Below are positions 44,075 through 51,012 of a DNA stretch of 51,012 nt, one piece after another (position 1 is the first letter of the stretch; the number at the start of each line of letters is the position of its first letter). The DNA is taken from NCBI RefSeq assembly GCF_030929615.1, contig NZ_JAVFVU010000047.1:1-51012 (forward strand), in the 5' to 3' direction. The notes beneath the pieces are model-generated. The model searched no databases and had not been told where the DNA came from. It saw only the letters and a list, made by a program, of their open reading frames with translations. Source of the DNA: Dyadobacter sp. LHD-138 (GTDB lineage Bacteria; Bacteroidota; Bacteroidia; Cytophagales; Spirosomataceae). Both the position numbers and the translations under genes were made by a program.

Positions 44075-44149
44075 GAATAAGTGAATGATAGATTGAGAGA
44101 ATGGTCGAATATTTTCTACACGCAAGCACATTCTATCATTCACCCATTC
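44075..44149 (-). other. intercistronic stem-loop in the export operon
   Basis: Arms 44075-44095 and 44129-44149 match at 18 of 21 positions, with a 12-bp perfect core (GTGAATGATAGA/TCTATCATTCAC) and a 33-base loop. It begins a few bases after the ATPase stop on the minus strand and has no T-run. It may act as an RNA processing or stability element between ATPase and permease cistrons. Confidence 0.55.
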
Positions 44150-44154
44150 AAAAT

Positions 44155-44823
44155 TTATAAAACCTGTGTCCCGTCAAATAACCTGATCAGTCTGTGTGTT
44201 CTTTTTGCCATGGCATCGTCGTGGGTTACCATGACAATCGTGGCACCGTTTTCGTTTAGGGATTGTAAAATGTTAATAATCTCATTTCCCATGGCGCTGT
44301 CCAGGTTTCCGGTGGGTTCGTCGGCTAGGATAATCTCGGGTTTCCCGACAATAGCTCTGGCGATTGCCACGCGCTGTTTTTGCCCGCCTGATAGTTGCTT
44401 CGGAAAATGTTTCATACGGTTAGCCAATCCAACTTTTTCGAGTGCTTCTTCCGCAAGTTCTCTGCGCTGTTTTGCATTGTTGGACCGGTAAAGCAATGGA
44501 ATTTCTACATTATCAATCACCGAAAGATCATTGATCAAATGAAAGCTCTGGAAGATAAATCCCAGCATTTTGTTTCGCAAAGGAGCGATTTCCTTATCGT
44601 TAAACCGCTCGACTTTCCGTCCGTCAATTTCAATAATGCCCTTCGAAGGCGCATCAAGCAGACCAATGATATTCAACAAGGTACTTTTCCCGCACCCCGA
44701 CGGTCCCATGATGGATACAAATTCACCCTTTTTTACATCCAGATTGATGTTGTTAAGCGCAAGCGTTTCTATCGAACTCGTCCGATAGACTTTTTCAACA
44801 TTTTGAAGTTTGATCATGGCCAA
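44155..44823 (-). CDS. ABC transporter ATP-binding protein, LolD/MacB type
   Basis: The 222-residue ATPase powers the two permeases downstream. It has Walker A GPSGCGKST (40-48), the signature LSGGQKQRVAIARAI, Walker B with ILADEPTGNLDS (PTGNLD is typical of the LolD/MacB/FtsE branch), and the switch VMVTHDDAMAKR. Length is that of a stand-alone domain. It is transcribed after the membrane-fusion and TolC-like genes (47 bases from the latter) and before the permeases, the layout of a tripartite ABC exporter. Confidence 0.96.
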   Translation of the reverse strand: MAMIKLQNVEKVYRTSSIETLALNNINLDVKKGEFVSIMGPSGCGKSTLLNIIGLLDAPSKGIIEIDGRKVERFNDKEIAPLRNKMLGFIFQSFHLINDLSVIDNVEIPLLYRSNNAKQRRELAEEALEKVGLANRMKHFPKQLSGGQKQRVAIARAIVGKPEIILADEPTGNLDSAMGNEIINILQSLNENGATIVMVTHDDAMAKRTHRLIRLFDGTQVL

Positions 44824-44870
44824 TTTTTTATTGTTTAAAATTTATGTAGGCGGGACGGCTCCCCTTACCC

Positions 44871-46319
44871 CTATGCCTCAATTTTCTGATTTCTTTCAAA
44901 GTCATACAAGGTTAACAAACGCAGGGTGTAATAGGACTGCCAGTAGTCCCGCAATGCCAGGATATAATCCCTTTTCGCGCGGTCCTTTTCCTGCATGGCA
45001 ATCCCAAGATCGGTCACACTTAAATTACTCAGTATAAAACGATCCTGTGCGATCTGATATCGGTTTGCGGCAATTTGATCCGCCAGTTTCGTCAGTTTCA
45101 CCTGTTTTTGTAACATTTGCAAAAGCGTTACCTGCGTAAAAATTTCCTGTTCAAAGGTAAGTTTATCCTGCTCCACCGACTGCTGCGCAAATTCCTGATT
45201 TGCCTTAGCAACTTCTGTTCTGGCCTTGTTACGTCCCCAGGTCATAATGGGCAGCGTAAATTGCAGTTCAACAAATTCCCGATCCTGCGGTTTCACATAA
45301 ATATCACCCGGCCGCGGTCCCTGATTGGATAATCCGAAAGTAGCGCTGACCGATGCATTCAGGCCATTTTCCTTTTTTGCCTGCACAACGTCCCGGGTGG
45401 CTTCCAGTAATCTGCGCGCAAAGGTAATCGCATCGGCGCGGTTGGCGAACGCTTCGTCCAAAGCCCTTTGCGGATCAATGGTAAATTCATCCAATTCCTG
45501 CGGCACTTCCAGTTCCAGTGCGCGCTCATCCCGTGAACTCAGGAACATTTTCAGTTTCAAAGAAGCCACTGCTGCCGATTGGTTTGCGGACGCAAGATCT
45601 TTCTGCGCCGTCAACAATCCCATTTGAAGCTGCAAGAGATCATTCTGAGATATCTTGCCAAGTTCCAGTTTATGCCCGGCGATCTTGTAAAGCGTATCGC
45701 TATTACTCCTGTTTTTATCGGCGATCTGTAAATTTACCTGTGCTACGAGCAGATCAAAATACAAACCGGTGGCCGCCAGCGCAACCTGTTCCAGGTCTCC
45801 GATGTATTTCTGATTACCTTCCTGAAACTTCAACGGCTCAATTTTCCGGTCCCACTTCATTTTATTAAAACGGAACAAAGGCTGATCGATTCCAAATTCG
45901 AAAGGAATACCATTGTAGCTGGTTTTATTCCCCGCAAAATCGTCAAACCGCTGCATTTGCTGTTGCATATAAATGGTACCGCCCGTGAGCGCGACGCTTT
46001 GATTCAATAAAAGGTTAACGGTGGAGTTATTATTTGAAACCGATTTAAACGAAACCGTTCCGTCGGGCTGCACCACCTGAATATACGAATTGGTGAAACC
46101 CGGCACCGTGCCATTCAAACTGAGCTGCGGTTTGAAATCCGCCAGAAAGGATCGGTACTTCCAGTAATTCGTTTTCTTTAATGTAACGGCCTGTTTGGAG
46201 GCAACGGATTGTTCCCTGGCCTGCTGCACGACCTCAGTCAATGATAACCGCAGCGCCTGTGCACCGGAAAAATGTGTCTGCAAAACAAACAGGAAAAAGT
46301 ATAAATATCTCATTTTCAT
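44871..46319 (-). CDS. TolC-family outer-membrane channel protein
   Basis: The 482-residue protein has a signal peptide (about 1-21, ending FSGAQA). It has the two internally related helical repeats of outer-membrane efflux proteins: LSLTEVVQQAREQSVASKQA at the start, FDLLVAQVNLQIADKNRSNSD in the first half, and ALDEAFANRADAITFARRLLEA plus FTLPIMTWGRNKARTEVAKANQEFA in the second. Trimers form the channel through the outer membrane. The gene begins only five bases after the adaptor stop. The fit with adaptor and ABC genes gives a complete tripartite set. Confidence 0.93.
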   Translation of the reverse strand: MKMRYLYFFLFVLQTHFSGAQALRLSLTEVVQQAREQSVASKQAVTLKKTNYWKYRSFLADFKPQLSLNGTVPGFTNSYIQVVQPDGTVSFKSVSNNNSTVNLLLNQSVALTGGTIYMQQQMQRFDDFAGNKTSYNGIPFEFGIDQPLFRFNKMKWDRKIEPLKFQEGNQKYIGDLEQVALAATGLYFDLLVAQVNLQIADKNRSNSDTLYKIAGHKLELGKISQNDLLQLQMGLLTAQKDLASANQSAAVASLKLKMFLSSRDERALELEVPQELDEFTIDPQRALDEAFANRADAITFARRLLEATRDVVQAKKENGLNASVSATFGLSNQGPRPGDIYVKPQDREFVELQFTLPIMTWGRNKARTEVAKANQEFAQQSVEQDKLTFEQEIFTQVTLLQMLQKQVKLTKLADQIAANRYQIAQDRFILSNLSVTDLGIAMQEKDRAKRDYILALRDYWQSYYTLRLLTLYDFERNQKIEA

Positions 46320-46324
46320 GCCCC

Positions 46325-47569
46325 TTATTGAATTGAGATTTCTTCCAGATTTTCAAACTGACTCATGTCGGTCAGGATCACATTTTCGCCCTTTTGCAGT
46401 CCGCCTTTAATCTCAACATAATCGAAATTAGATAACCCAACCTCTATTTCACGCCGTTCGGCCACACCATTTTTAAGGATGTAAACAAATTGTTTTCGCT
46501 TCCCATTAAATGCAGGACCATTTGCGACACGAAGCGTTTGCGCACTGCGACTGGTGATGATAAAAACTTCCACCTTCATATTCGGCCTGAGCGATTCGTT
46601 TTTCGCGTTATCGAGTTGTACGACAAATTCGATAATTCCGTTTTTGATAGAAGGCTTTACCTGTGAAATGATTCCGCGCAATACCGTTTCATTCATTTTA
46701 ACAATAACCGATAAACCGGTTTTGACCTGATCTGCGTATACGTCTGAGCAGGAACCATCAATTCTGAAACTACCCAGATCCGCAACTTTTGCCAGCATTT
46801 CCCCCTCATTTACAGCGGACCCGATATTTTCATTGACCCATGTCAACACACCTTTGCGATCGGCAACAATGTCCGCCATTTTTAGCTTATGCAATAGTTC
46901 TTTCAAATTATTACCTTCAATCTGTTCACCAAGCTGTGTTTCTTTCAAACTTGCACCCATCGACTCCCGGTTATACGACAAATCGTTTTCCAACTGTTTC
47001 TTTTCCAGTTCAGCAATCCTGAGCGCATTTTCAGCGCGGGTTATGTCTTCGCCGGTACCGCCGCCTACTTTTTGCAAACGTTTCGCATCTTCAAAATCCG
47101 CACGAAGTTTGTTGATGTTCAAGGATTTGATCTTGTCGTTGATCTCCGCATCAAAAAGATTTTTATTCAGCTTCATCCGCAGCTGTTCGATGCTGTTGCG
47201 CTTTAATTCCAGCTGGTCCTTAAACTTCTCGGATTCAATTTCGGTTAGCGATTTATCAAGATCCACAATGGCTTGTCCAGGCATAACCGGTGTTCCGGGC
47301 GTAATCAAAATTCGACGGATGCTCGCACGAATAGGACTCGTGATAATCTGTTCGTAAGCGGGAATAATTTCTCCGGAAGCCGTCAGCGTATTTTCAACAT
47401 CACCAATTTCCACTATGCTGCTGCGAATGCGCGAAGCCTCCACGGTACCTTTTAATGATTTGCGCAAAAAATAAATCCCGGCAAGCAAAACGACAATACT
47501 GGCAATTGCGATCAACCACCGGCGGTTTTTCTGCTTTTTTAGATAATCCGGTTCAACTTCCCGATCCAT
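46325..47569 (-). CDS. membrane-fusion (periplasmic adaptor) protein, HlyD/MacA-like
   Basis: The 414-residue adaptor has one N-terminal membrane helix (about 18-36) after a charged stretch. Then comes the first half of the lipoyl-like domain (ITSPIRASIRRILITPGTPVMPGQAIVDLD, about 88-117) and a long coiled-coil hairpin (about 118-225). The second lipoyl half follows (DIVADRKGVLTWVNENIGSAVNEGEMLAKVAD), then the beta-barrel and membrane-proximal domains. It links the inner-membrane permeases to the TolC-like channel. It is the first gene of the operon, preceded by a terminator for the upstream gene and a candidate control region. Confidence 0.93.
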   Translation of the reverse strand: MDREVEPDYLKKQKNRRWLIAIASIVVLLAGIYFLRKSLKGTVEASRIRSSIVEIGDVENTLTASGEIIPAYEQIITSPIRASIRRILITPGTPVMPGQAIVDLDKSLTEIESEKFKDQLELKRNSIEQLRMKLNKNLFDAEINDKIKSLNINKLRADFEDAKRLQKVGGGTGEDITRAENALRIAELEKKQLENDLSYNRESMGASLKETQLGEQIEGNNLKELLHKLKMADIVADRKGVLTWVNENIGSAVNEGEMLAKVADLGSFRIDGSCSDVYADQVKTGLSVIVKMNETVLRGIISQVKPSIKNGIIEFVVQLDNAKNESLRPNMKVEVFIITSRSAQTLRVANGPAFNGKRKQFVYILKNGVAERREIEVGLSNFDYVEIKGGLQKGENVILTDMSQFENLEEISIQ

Positions 47570-47581
47570 TTTGTAAAGTTT

Positions 47582-47645
47582 AAGATATAGACTATTTCCT
47601 TTTCATGGCTAACTATATCTTTTACTTACAGAACTATGCCAAAAG
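47582..47645 (-). promoter_or_regulatory. candidate control region of the export operon
   Basis: A perfect 9-bp inverted repeat, AAGATATAG (47582-47590) and CTATATCTT (47613-47621), lies in front of the adaptor gene. On the minus strand TTGGCATAGTTCTGTAAG (upstream end near 47642) resembles a sigma-54 promoter in its -24 part, but the -12 part lacks GC. No matching TAnnTTTG promoter was found. The link to the NtrC-like regulator is inference. Confidence 0.4.
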
Positions 47646-47690
47646 TTAAATAATTAATTATGAGCTATTTAATTTAAAAACAAAAAGAAA

Positions 47691-47714
47691 AAACCGTGCG
47701 ATAATGCACGGTTT
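47691..47714 (-). terminator. intrinsic terminator of the secreted-protein gene
   Basis: Perfect 9-bp stem AAACCGTGC/GCACGGTTT (47691-47699 with 47706-47714) with a six-base loop. On the minus strand it is followed by a T-rich tract. It separates the upstream gene at 47748-49034 from the export operon. Confidence 0.88.
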
Positions 47715-47747
47715 GTGTGTTATTGAACGTCAATGCTAATCCGCAGA

Positions 47748-49034
47748 TCAGGTTTTCATTTTTTTCTTTTTCGCAGCCGGAAAAAGAATGTTGTTTAAAA
47801 TCAGGCGATAACCTGCCGAGTTCGGATGCAGATTCAGATCCGTGGGTTCCTCTCCCACCCGGTGCTGATAATCCTCGGGATCGTGTCCGCCATAAAAAGT
47901 AAAAAATCCTTTTCCATGCGTGCTGTGAATATATCTGGCTTCCTGAGCCGTTTTATTTTCAGCGAGAATCACCACCTCAGGTTTTACAAAACGATTTTTA
48001 AACGCAGTGGTTTGGCCTAAAAATCCTTTGATAATGGTTTGGTGATTTTGTGTCAGCATGCTTGGTACCGGATCCCATTTGGCAGAAAACTGGAAGAGCG
48101 AAAAGAAATCGTTTGATTCATTCAATCCCCGTTCATCCGGCTGGTTATCAATATCCGAAAACTCCACCTCGTAAGGATAAGGTATCGTTTTAAAATTCTG
48201 AAAAGCGAAAGTATTCCCAAAATTGAGTTTGCTGTTAGCGGTCGGATCCGCCGGGGAGCCATCGTACATGGTTTCAACAATATCGATACCTTCCGCAGCC
48301 AAAGCGATGTCAAACGTGTCCGTCGCGTTACACATCGCAAACATATACCCTCCGCCCGACACAAATTCAGAAATTTTCTTGGCAACAGCCAGCTTCATCT
48401 GTGGGACATTGGCAAACTGAAATTTGTCGGCAACACCTTCCGCCTCCCTTTTTTGTTCACGGTACCAGGGGTAGTCCTTATACTGAAAGAATTTCCCGAA
48501 CTGGCCTGTGAAGTCCTCGTGGTGCAAATGTAGCCAGTCATATTCGGGCAGTTTTCCGCCTAAAACCTCATCATCGTAAACCACATCGTAGGGAATTTCT
48601 GCGTAAGTCAACACCAGCGTTACCGCATCATCCCAGGGTAATTTTGATTTGGGGGAATAAACGGCCACTCTTGGTGCCTTTTGCAACTTCACGGCATCCA
48701 TATTCACATCCGGCGCACTGATCTGGTTTAAGATCTGCCCGGCCTGCCCTTCTGATATGACCTCAAAACTCACCCCGCGCACAGTCATTTCAGAAGCGAA
48801 CTGCTGATTATAGGCAACCATAAAACTTCCGCCACGATAGTTCAGCAGCCAGTCCATTTCCATTTCGTAGCTTTTCAAGATCCAGTAGGCTATACCGTAC
48901 GCTTTCAAATGGTTTTTCTGGGATTCGTCCATCGGAATCAACAGTCTGTTGCCAAGACATTGGCCAGAAATGGCTAAAAAAATGATAAACGGAGCAAAGA
49001 GCCGTACCATTGGTTTGATTCTTTCACGCATCAT
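47748..49034 (-). CDS. secreted protein of the type labelled 'asparagine synthetase B' in Bacteroidota, function unknown
   Basis: The 428-residue protein starts with a signal peptide (about 1-28, ending CLG) and continues LLIPMDESQKNHLKAYGIAYW, a start I recall from Bacteroidota entries called asparagine synthetase B. The enzyme's signatures are absent: there is no N-terminal catalytic Cys glutaminase domain and no SGGxDS ATP-binding motif. Visible instead are PRVAVYSPKSKLPWDDAVTLVL, DYDWLHLHHEDF-like (YDWLHLHHEDFTGQFG), GGGYMFAMCNATD and FFTFYGGHDPEDYQH, a pattern suggestive of a GATase/ThuA-like fold. Periplasmic or secreted; the role is unknown. The C-terminus ends in a run of lysines. Confidence 0.82.
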   Translation of the reverse strand: MMRERIKPMVRLFAPFIIFLAISGQCLGNRLLIPMDESQKNHLKAYGIAYWILKSYEMEMDWLLNYRGGSFMVAYNQQFASEMTVRGVSFEVISEGQAGQILNQISAPDVNMDAVKLQKAPRVAVYSPKSKLPWDDAVTLVLTYAEIPYDVVYDDEVLGGKLPEYDWLHLHHEDFTGQFGKFFQYKDYPWYREQKREAEGVADKFQFANVPQMKLAVAKKISEFVSGGGYMFAMCNATDTFDIALAAEGIDIVETMYDGSPADPTANSKLNFGNTFAFQNFKTIPYPYEVEFSDIDNQPDERGLNESNDFFSLFQFSAKWDPVPSMLTQNHQTIIKGFLGQTTAFKNRFVKPEVVILAENKTAQEARYIHSTHGKGFFTFYGGHDPEDYQHRVGEEPTDLNLHPNSAGYRLILNNILFPAAKKKKMKT

Positions 49035-49256
49035 GTGCAGCTTTACGAATTAATAAAAACAGGTGGTCTTTAACCAAAAAAGGTGGTTGCGAAGTCATCC
49101 TGATAACAGATTAGAATCCCTAGTTATTTGCGTTATGGCCATTTGCACGGTCATAATTTCTCTGATTCATAACGAAAGATACGCTTATCACCGCGCATTT
49201 TTTATCCGAATTAATGTAATTTTATTAAATATGGCACGTAACGCACAATTTATACA

Positions 49257-50501
49257 ATGAATATTAAGGAAAATGTAGACGAGGGCTTACGTTCCATTCA
49301 GTCGAATCTGCTTCGTACGGTACTGACTGCGCTCATTATCGCAATCGGTATTACCTCACTGGTGGGAATTCTAACAGCTATTGAGGGCATCCAGAATTCC
49401 GTAAACAGCAGTTTTGCAGACCTTGGAGCCAACACATTTACGGTTAAAAATCATGAGGAAAACAATTTCCGAAATGGCGGGCGTCGCGGGAAACGCTATC
49501 CGGTGATTAATTACCGCGAAGCATCCGAGTTTTCACAGCGTTTCAGAGATGAATATGAAGGAACGGTATCGCTATCGGCCATGATTGGCGGGGCGGTTCA
49601 GGCCAATCACCTTTCAAAAAAAACCAACCCCAACAGCAGCGTGATCGGTGCCGACGAACAATACCTCGGGATTAACGGATATAAAATAGATTTTGGCAGG
49701 AACCTTAACAAAAACGACCTCGAAAACTCGTTGAATGTGGCCATTCTGGGACAGGAAATCGCGCGAAACCTGTTTGATCAGATTGATCCGGTCAACAAGG
49801 AAATTACGTTTATGGGGTCAAAATACAAGGTTGTTGGTGTGCTGGAAAAGAAAGGATCTCTGGGAGGCGGTACGGACTCGGACCGTATTATCATCATTCC
49901 GCTGGACAACGGACGCGGACTGGCTGCCAACAGGACTTTAACTTACAACATTACGGCCTCTGCCGCCAACATCACCGACGGTGAATTTATTATTGAAGAA
50001 GCTCGCGGCCTGATGCGCCGTATCCGCAACGACAAACTTGGAAATGAAGATTCCTTTGTACTGGAACGCGCCGACGCCATGGCCAAGGATTTCGAGAATA
50101 TTTCCGGTTATTTAAGAATTGGCGGATTTGGGATTGGCATTATTACACTGCTGGGCGCATCCATTGCCCTGATGAATATCATGCTGGTTTCCGTTACCGA
50201 ACGTACCAGAGAGATTGGCATAAGAAAATCACTGGGTGCAACGCCGAAAGTGATCCGTTTTCAATTTTTGATTGAAGCGATCGTCGTGTGTATCATTGGC
50301 GGAATTGCCGGCCTTTTTCTTGGCATCATCATTGGTAATATCATTTCCAACTCCATCAGCGAAGGCAGCTCTTTTGTCGTGCCGTGGTTGTGGATGGCGT
50401 TAGGAATCATTGTTTGTATTGTTGTAGGTGTTCTTTCCGGAATTTATCCGGCCATAAAGGCTTCGAGACTCGATCCTATCGAAGCGTTACGCTATGAATA
50501 A
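49257..50501 (+). CDS. orphan MacB/FtsX-like ABC transporter permease
   Basis: The 414-residue protein has helix 1 at about 17-40 (VLTALIIAIGITSLVGILTAI), a MacB-type periplasmic domain (about 42-275), and three C-terminal helices. The coupling motif is VTERTREIGIRKSLGATPKVIRFQFLIEAIVV. It resembles the common single permease of Bacteroidota MacB-like systems, with start NIKENVDEGLRSIQSNLLRTVLTALIIAIGI read in the sequence as a variant of that pattern. No ATPase, adaptor or channel gene follows; the next feature is a tRNA. It probably uses an ATPase encoded elsewhere. Confidence 0.92.
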   Translation: MNIKENVDEGLRSIQSNLLRTVLTALIIAIGITSLVGILTAIEGIQNSVNSSFADLGANTFTVKNHEENNFRNGGRRGKRYPVINYREASEFSQRFRDEYEGTVSLSAMIGGAVQANHLSKKTNPNSSVIGADEQYLGINGYKIDFGRNLNKNDLENSLNVAILGQEIARNLFDQIDPVNKEITFMGSKYKVVGVLEKKGSLGGGTDSDRIIIIPLDNGRGLAANRTLTYNITASAANITDGEFIIEEARGLMRRIRNDKLGNEDSFVLERADAMAKDFENISGYLRIGGFGIGIITLLGASIALMNIMLVSVTERTREIGIRKSLGATPKVIRFQFLIEAIVVCIIGGIAGLFLGIIIGNIISNSISEGSSFVVPWLWMALGIIVCIVVGVLSGIYPAIKASRLDPIEALRYE

Positions 50502-50565
50502 CCTTATGACAGTCAGCACAGTTATAAATACCACAAAAAATTATGTAAAATATTTAGTGTAAAAG

Positions 50566-50596
50566 TTTGGGTAATCCGATTTTCTCCCTACTTTTG
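50566..50596 (+). promoter_or_regulatory. Bacteroidota-type promoter for tRNA-Leu
   Basis: TTTG at 50566-50569, 19 bases, then TACTTTTG at 50589-50596: a textbook match to the -33/-7 consensus, ending 20 bases before the tRNA. Confidence 0.85.
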
Positions 50597-50616
50597 CACT
50601 CCCAACACAACACAAT

Positions 50617-50700
50617 GCCCGGATGGCGGAATTGGTAGACGCGTTGGTCTCAAACACCAATGAGGTTACACTCGTGCCGGTTCGACTCCGGCTCCGGGTA
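50617..50700 (+). tRNA. tRNA-Leu (anticodon CAA)
   Basis: The 84-base class II tRNA has acceptor arms GCCCGGA/TCCGGGT (G1-U72 wobble), a D-arm with GGTAGAC, and an anticodon loop CTCAAAC giving CAA, which reads the leucine codon UUG. The long variable arm (TGAGGTTACACTCG region) is typical of leucine tRNAs, and the T-arm is GCCGG-TTCGACT-CCGGC. The discriminator is A, and the CCA end is not encoded. It is flanked by a strong promoter and a terminator, so it is transcribed alone. Confidence 0.97.
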
Positions 50701-50701
50701 C

Positions 50702-50746
50702 AAAACGGAACTTAGATGACATTTCATTAAAAGTTCCGTTTTTTTT
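50702..50746 (+). terminator. intrinsic terminator after tRNA-Leu
   Basis: Twelve-base arms AAAACGGAACTT (50702-50713) and AAGTTCCGTTTT (50731-50742) with a 17-base loop; the T-run continues to 50746. Confidence 0.9.
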
Positions 50747-50767
50747 GTTTCTACCAGCTTAAATCTA

Positions 50768-51010
50768 TTATCTTCTGTACCTGATAACAAAGTCATAATT
50801 ATTATCGAAGACCAGGGAAGATCTGTCATAGGAAACACCTATACTAAGTCCTTTATACACATCGACGTCCAAAGTTATCACACTCTTTAATTCGGATCAA
50901 GCTGAAAAGTTGGGGGGAATGAAATAAATTATTTGCTTTGTAGCCCGAACCAATCCCGTTTGTGTTGAACGAATCTTATCAAGCCTTAGTCCGTATCCTT
51001 TTGCCAGAAG
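50768..51010 (-). pseudogene. possible decayed 3' end of a gene entering from the right edge
   Basis: On the minus strand one frame is open for 37 codons from the edge (LLAKGYGLRLDK...FIPPNFSA), meets TGA at 50899-50897, and continues for 42 codons to TAA at 50770-50768. The last part alternates polar and hydrophobic residues and ends with YDFVIRYRR, resembling the closing strands of a beta-barrel. No start codon or family is identified. It may be a decayed gene or two unrelated stretches. The rest of 50747-51012 shows nothing else. Confidence 0.25.
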
Positions 51011-51012
51011 GC

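Noticed and set aside
50650..50838. 62-codon minus-strand frame over the tRNA
   Set aside because: It runs through tRNA-Leu and its terminator and has no coding character.

Overview
The window looks like a chromosomal segment of a Bacteroidota (Cytophagales) bacterium, most like Dyadobacter/Spirosoma relatives. This rests on protein types: an outer-membrane beta-barrel receptor with a carboxypeptidase-like N-terminal domain, two-lipoyl pyruvate dehydrogenase E2, a Bacteroidota-style secreted 'asparagine synthetase B' protein, and tandem FtsX-type permeases. It also rests on promoters of the TTTG-N19-21-TAnnTTTG type seen several times, and on the near absence of strong Shine-Dalgarno sequences. 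The genus is inference. No rRNA, prophage, CRISPR array or intact insertion sequence was seen.

Layout. 1-5.8 kb: truA and glnS diverge, followed by an AT-rich lipoprotein gene, a small conserved unknown, ferritin, and an ohrR-ohr peroxide-resistance pair with a tandem operator over its promoter. 5.8-8.9 kb: a minus-strand operon of an HPP membrane protein, a ClC-type channel/exchanger with unusual filter motifs, and two GNAT acetyltransferases. 9-14 kb: a FUSC-type membrane protein, an AraJ-like MFS transporter, ywbE and an EamA exporter. 14-22.7 kb: a secreted glycosidase-like protein, a REC-only response regulator with a large soluble CZB-PAS5 histidine kinase, and a TonB-type outer-membrane receptor. 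23-31 kb: a DUF819 membrane protein, lepA, pyruvate dehydrogenase E2, a coiled-coil protein, hslV, a GNAT enzyme and the D,D-peptidase dacB. 31-38.5 kb: a co-directional envelope/lipid run: beta-CASP nuclease, accA, HAD phosphatase, site-2 protease, acyltransferase, Tat-exported phosphotriesterase-like hydrolase, and a GT-C-type membrane protein.

38.4-47.6 kb is the most coherent system. Read on the minus strand it is: membrane-fusion protein, TolC-like channel, ABC ATPase, two FtsX/MacB-like permeases, a two-unit hairpin repeat, then an NtrC-like sigma-54 regulator and an NtrB-like kinase. I infer a tripartite export or envelope-stress system with its own sensor pair. After it come a secreted protein usually labelled asparagine synthetase B (without the enzyme's motifs), a lone MacB-like permease, tRNA-Leu(CAA), and a decayed coding remnant at the right edge.

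The least explained elements are the paired ~196-bp hairpin units at 41.2-41.6 kb, the divergent ClC motifs, the zinc-binding CZB domain fused to a histidine kinase, and the tandem OhrR boxes.
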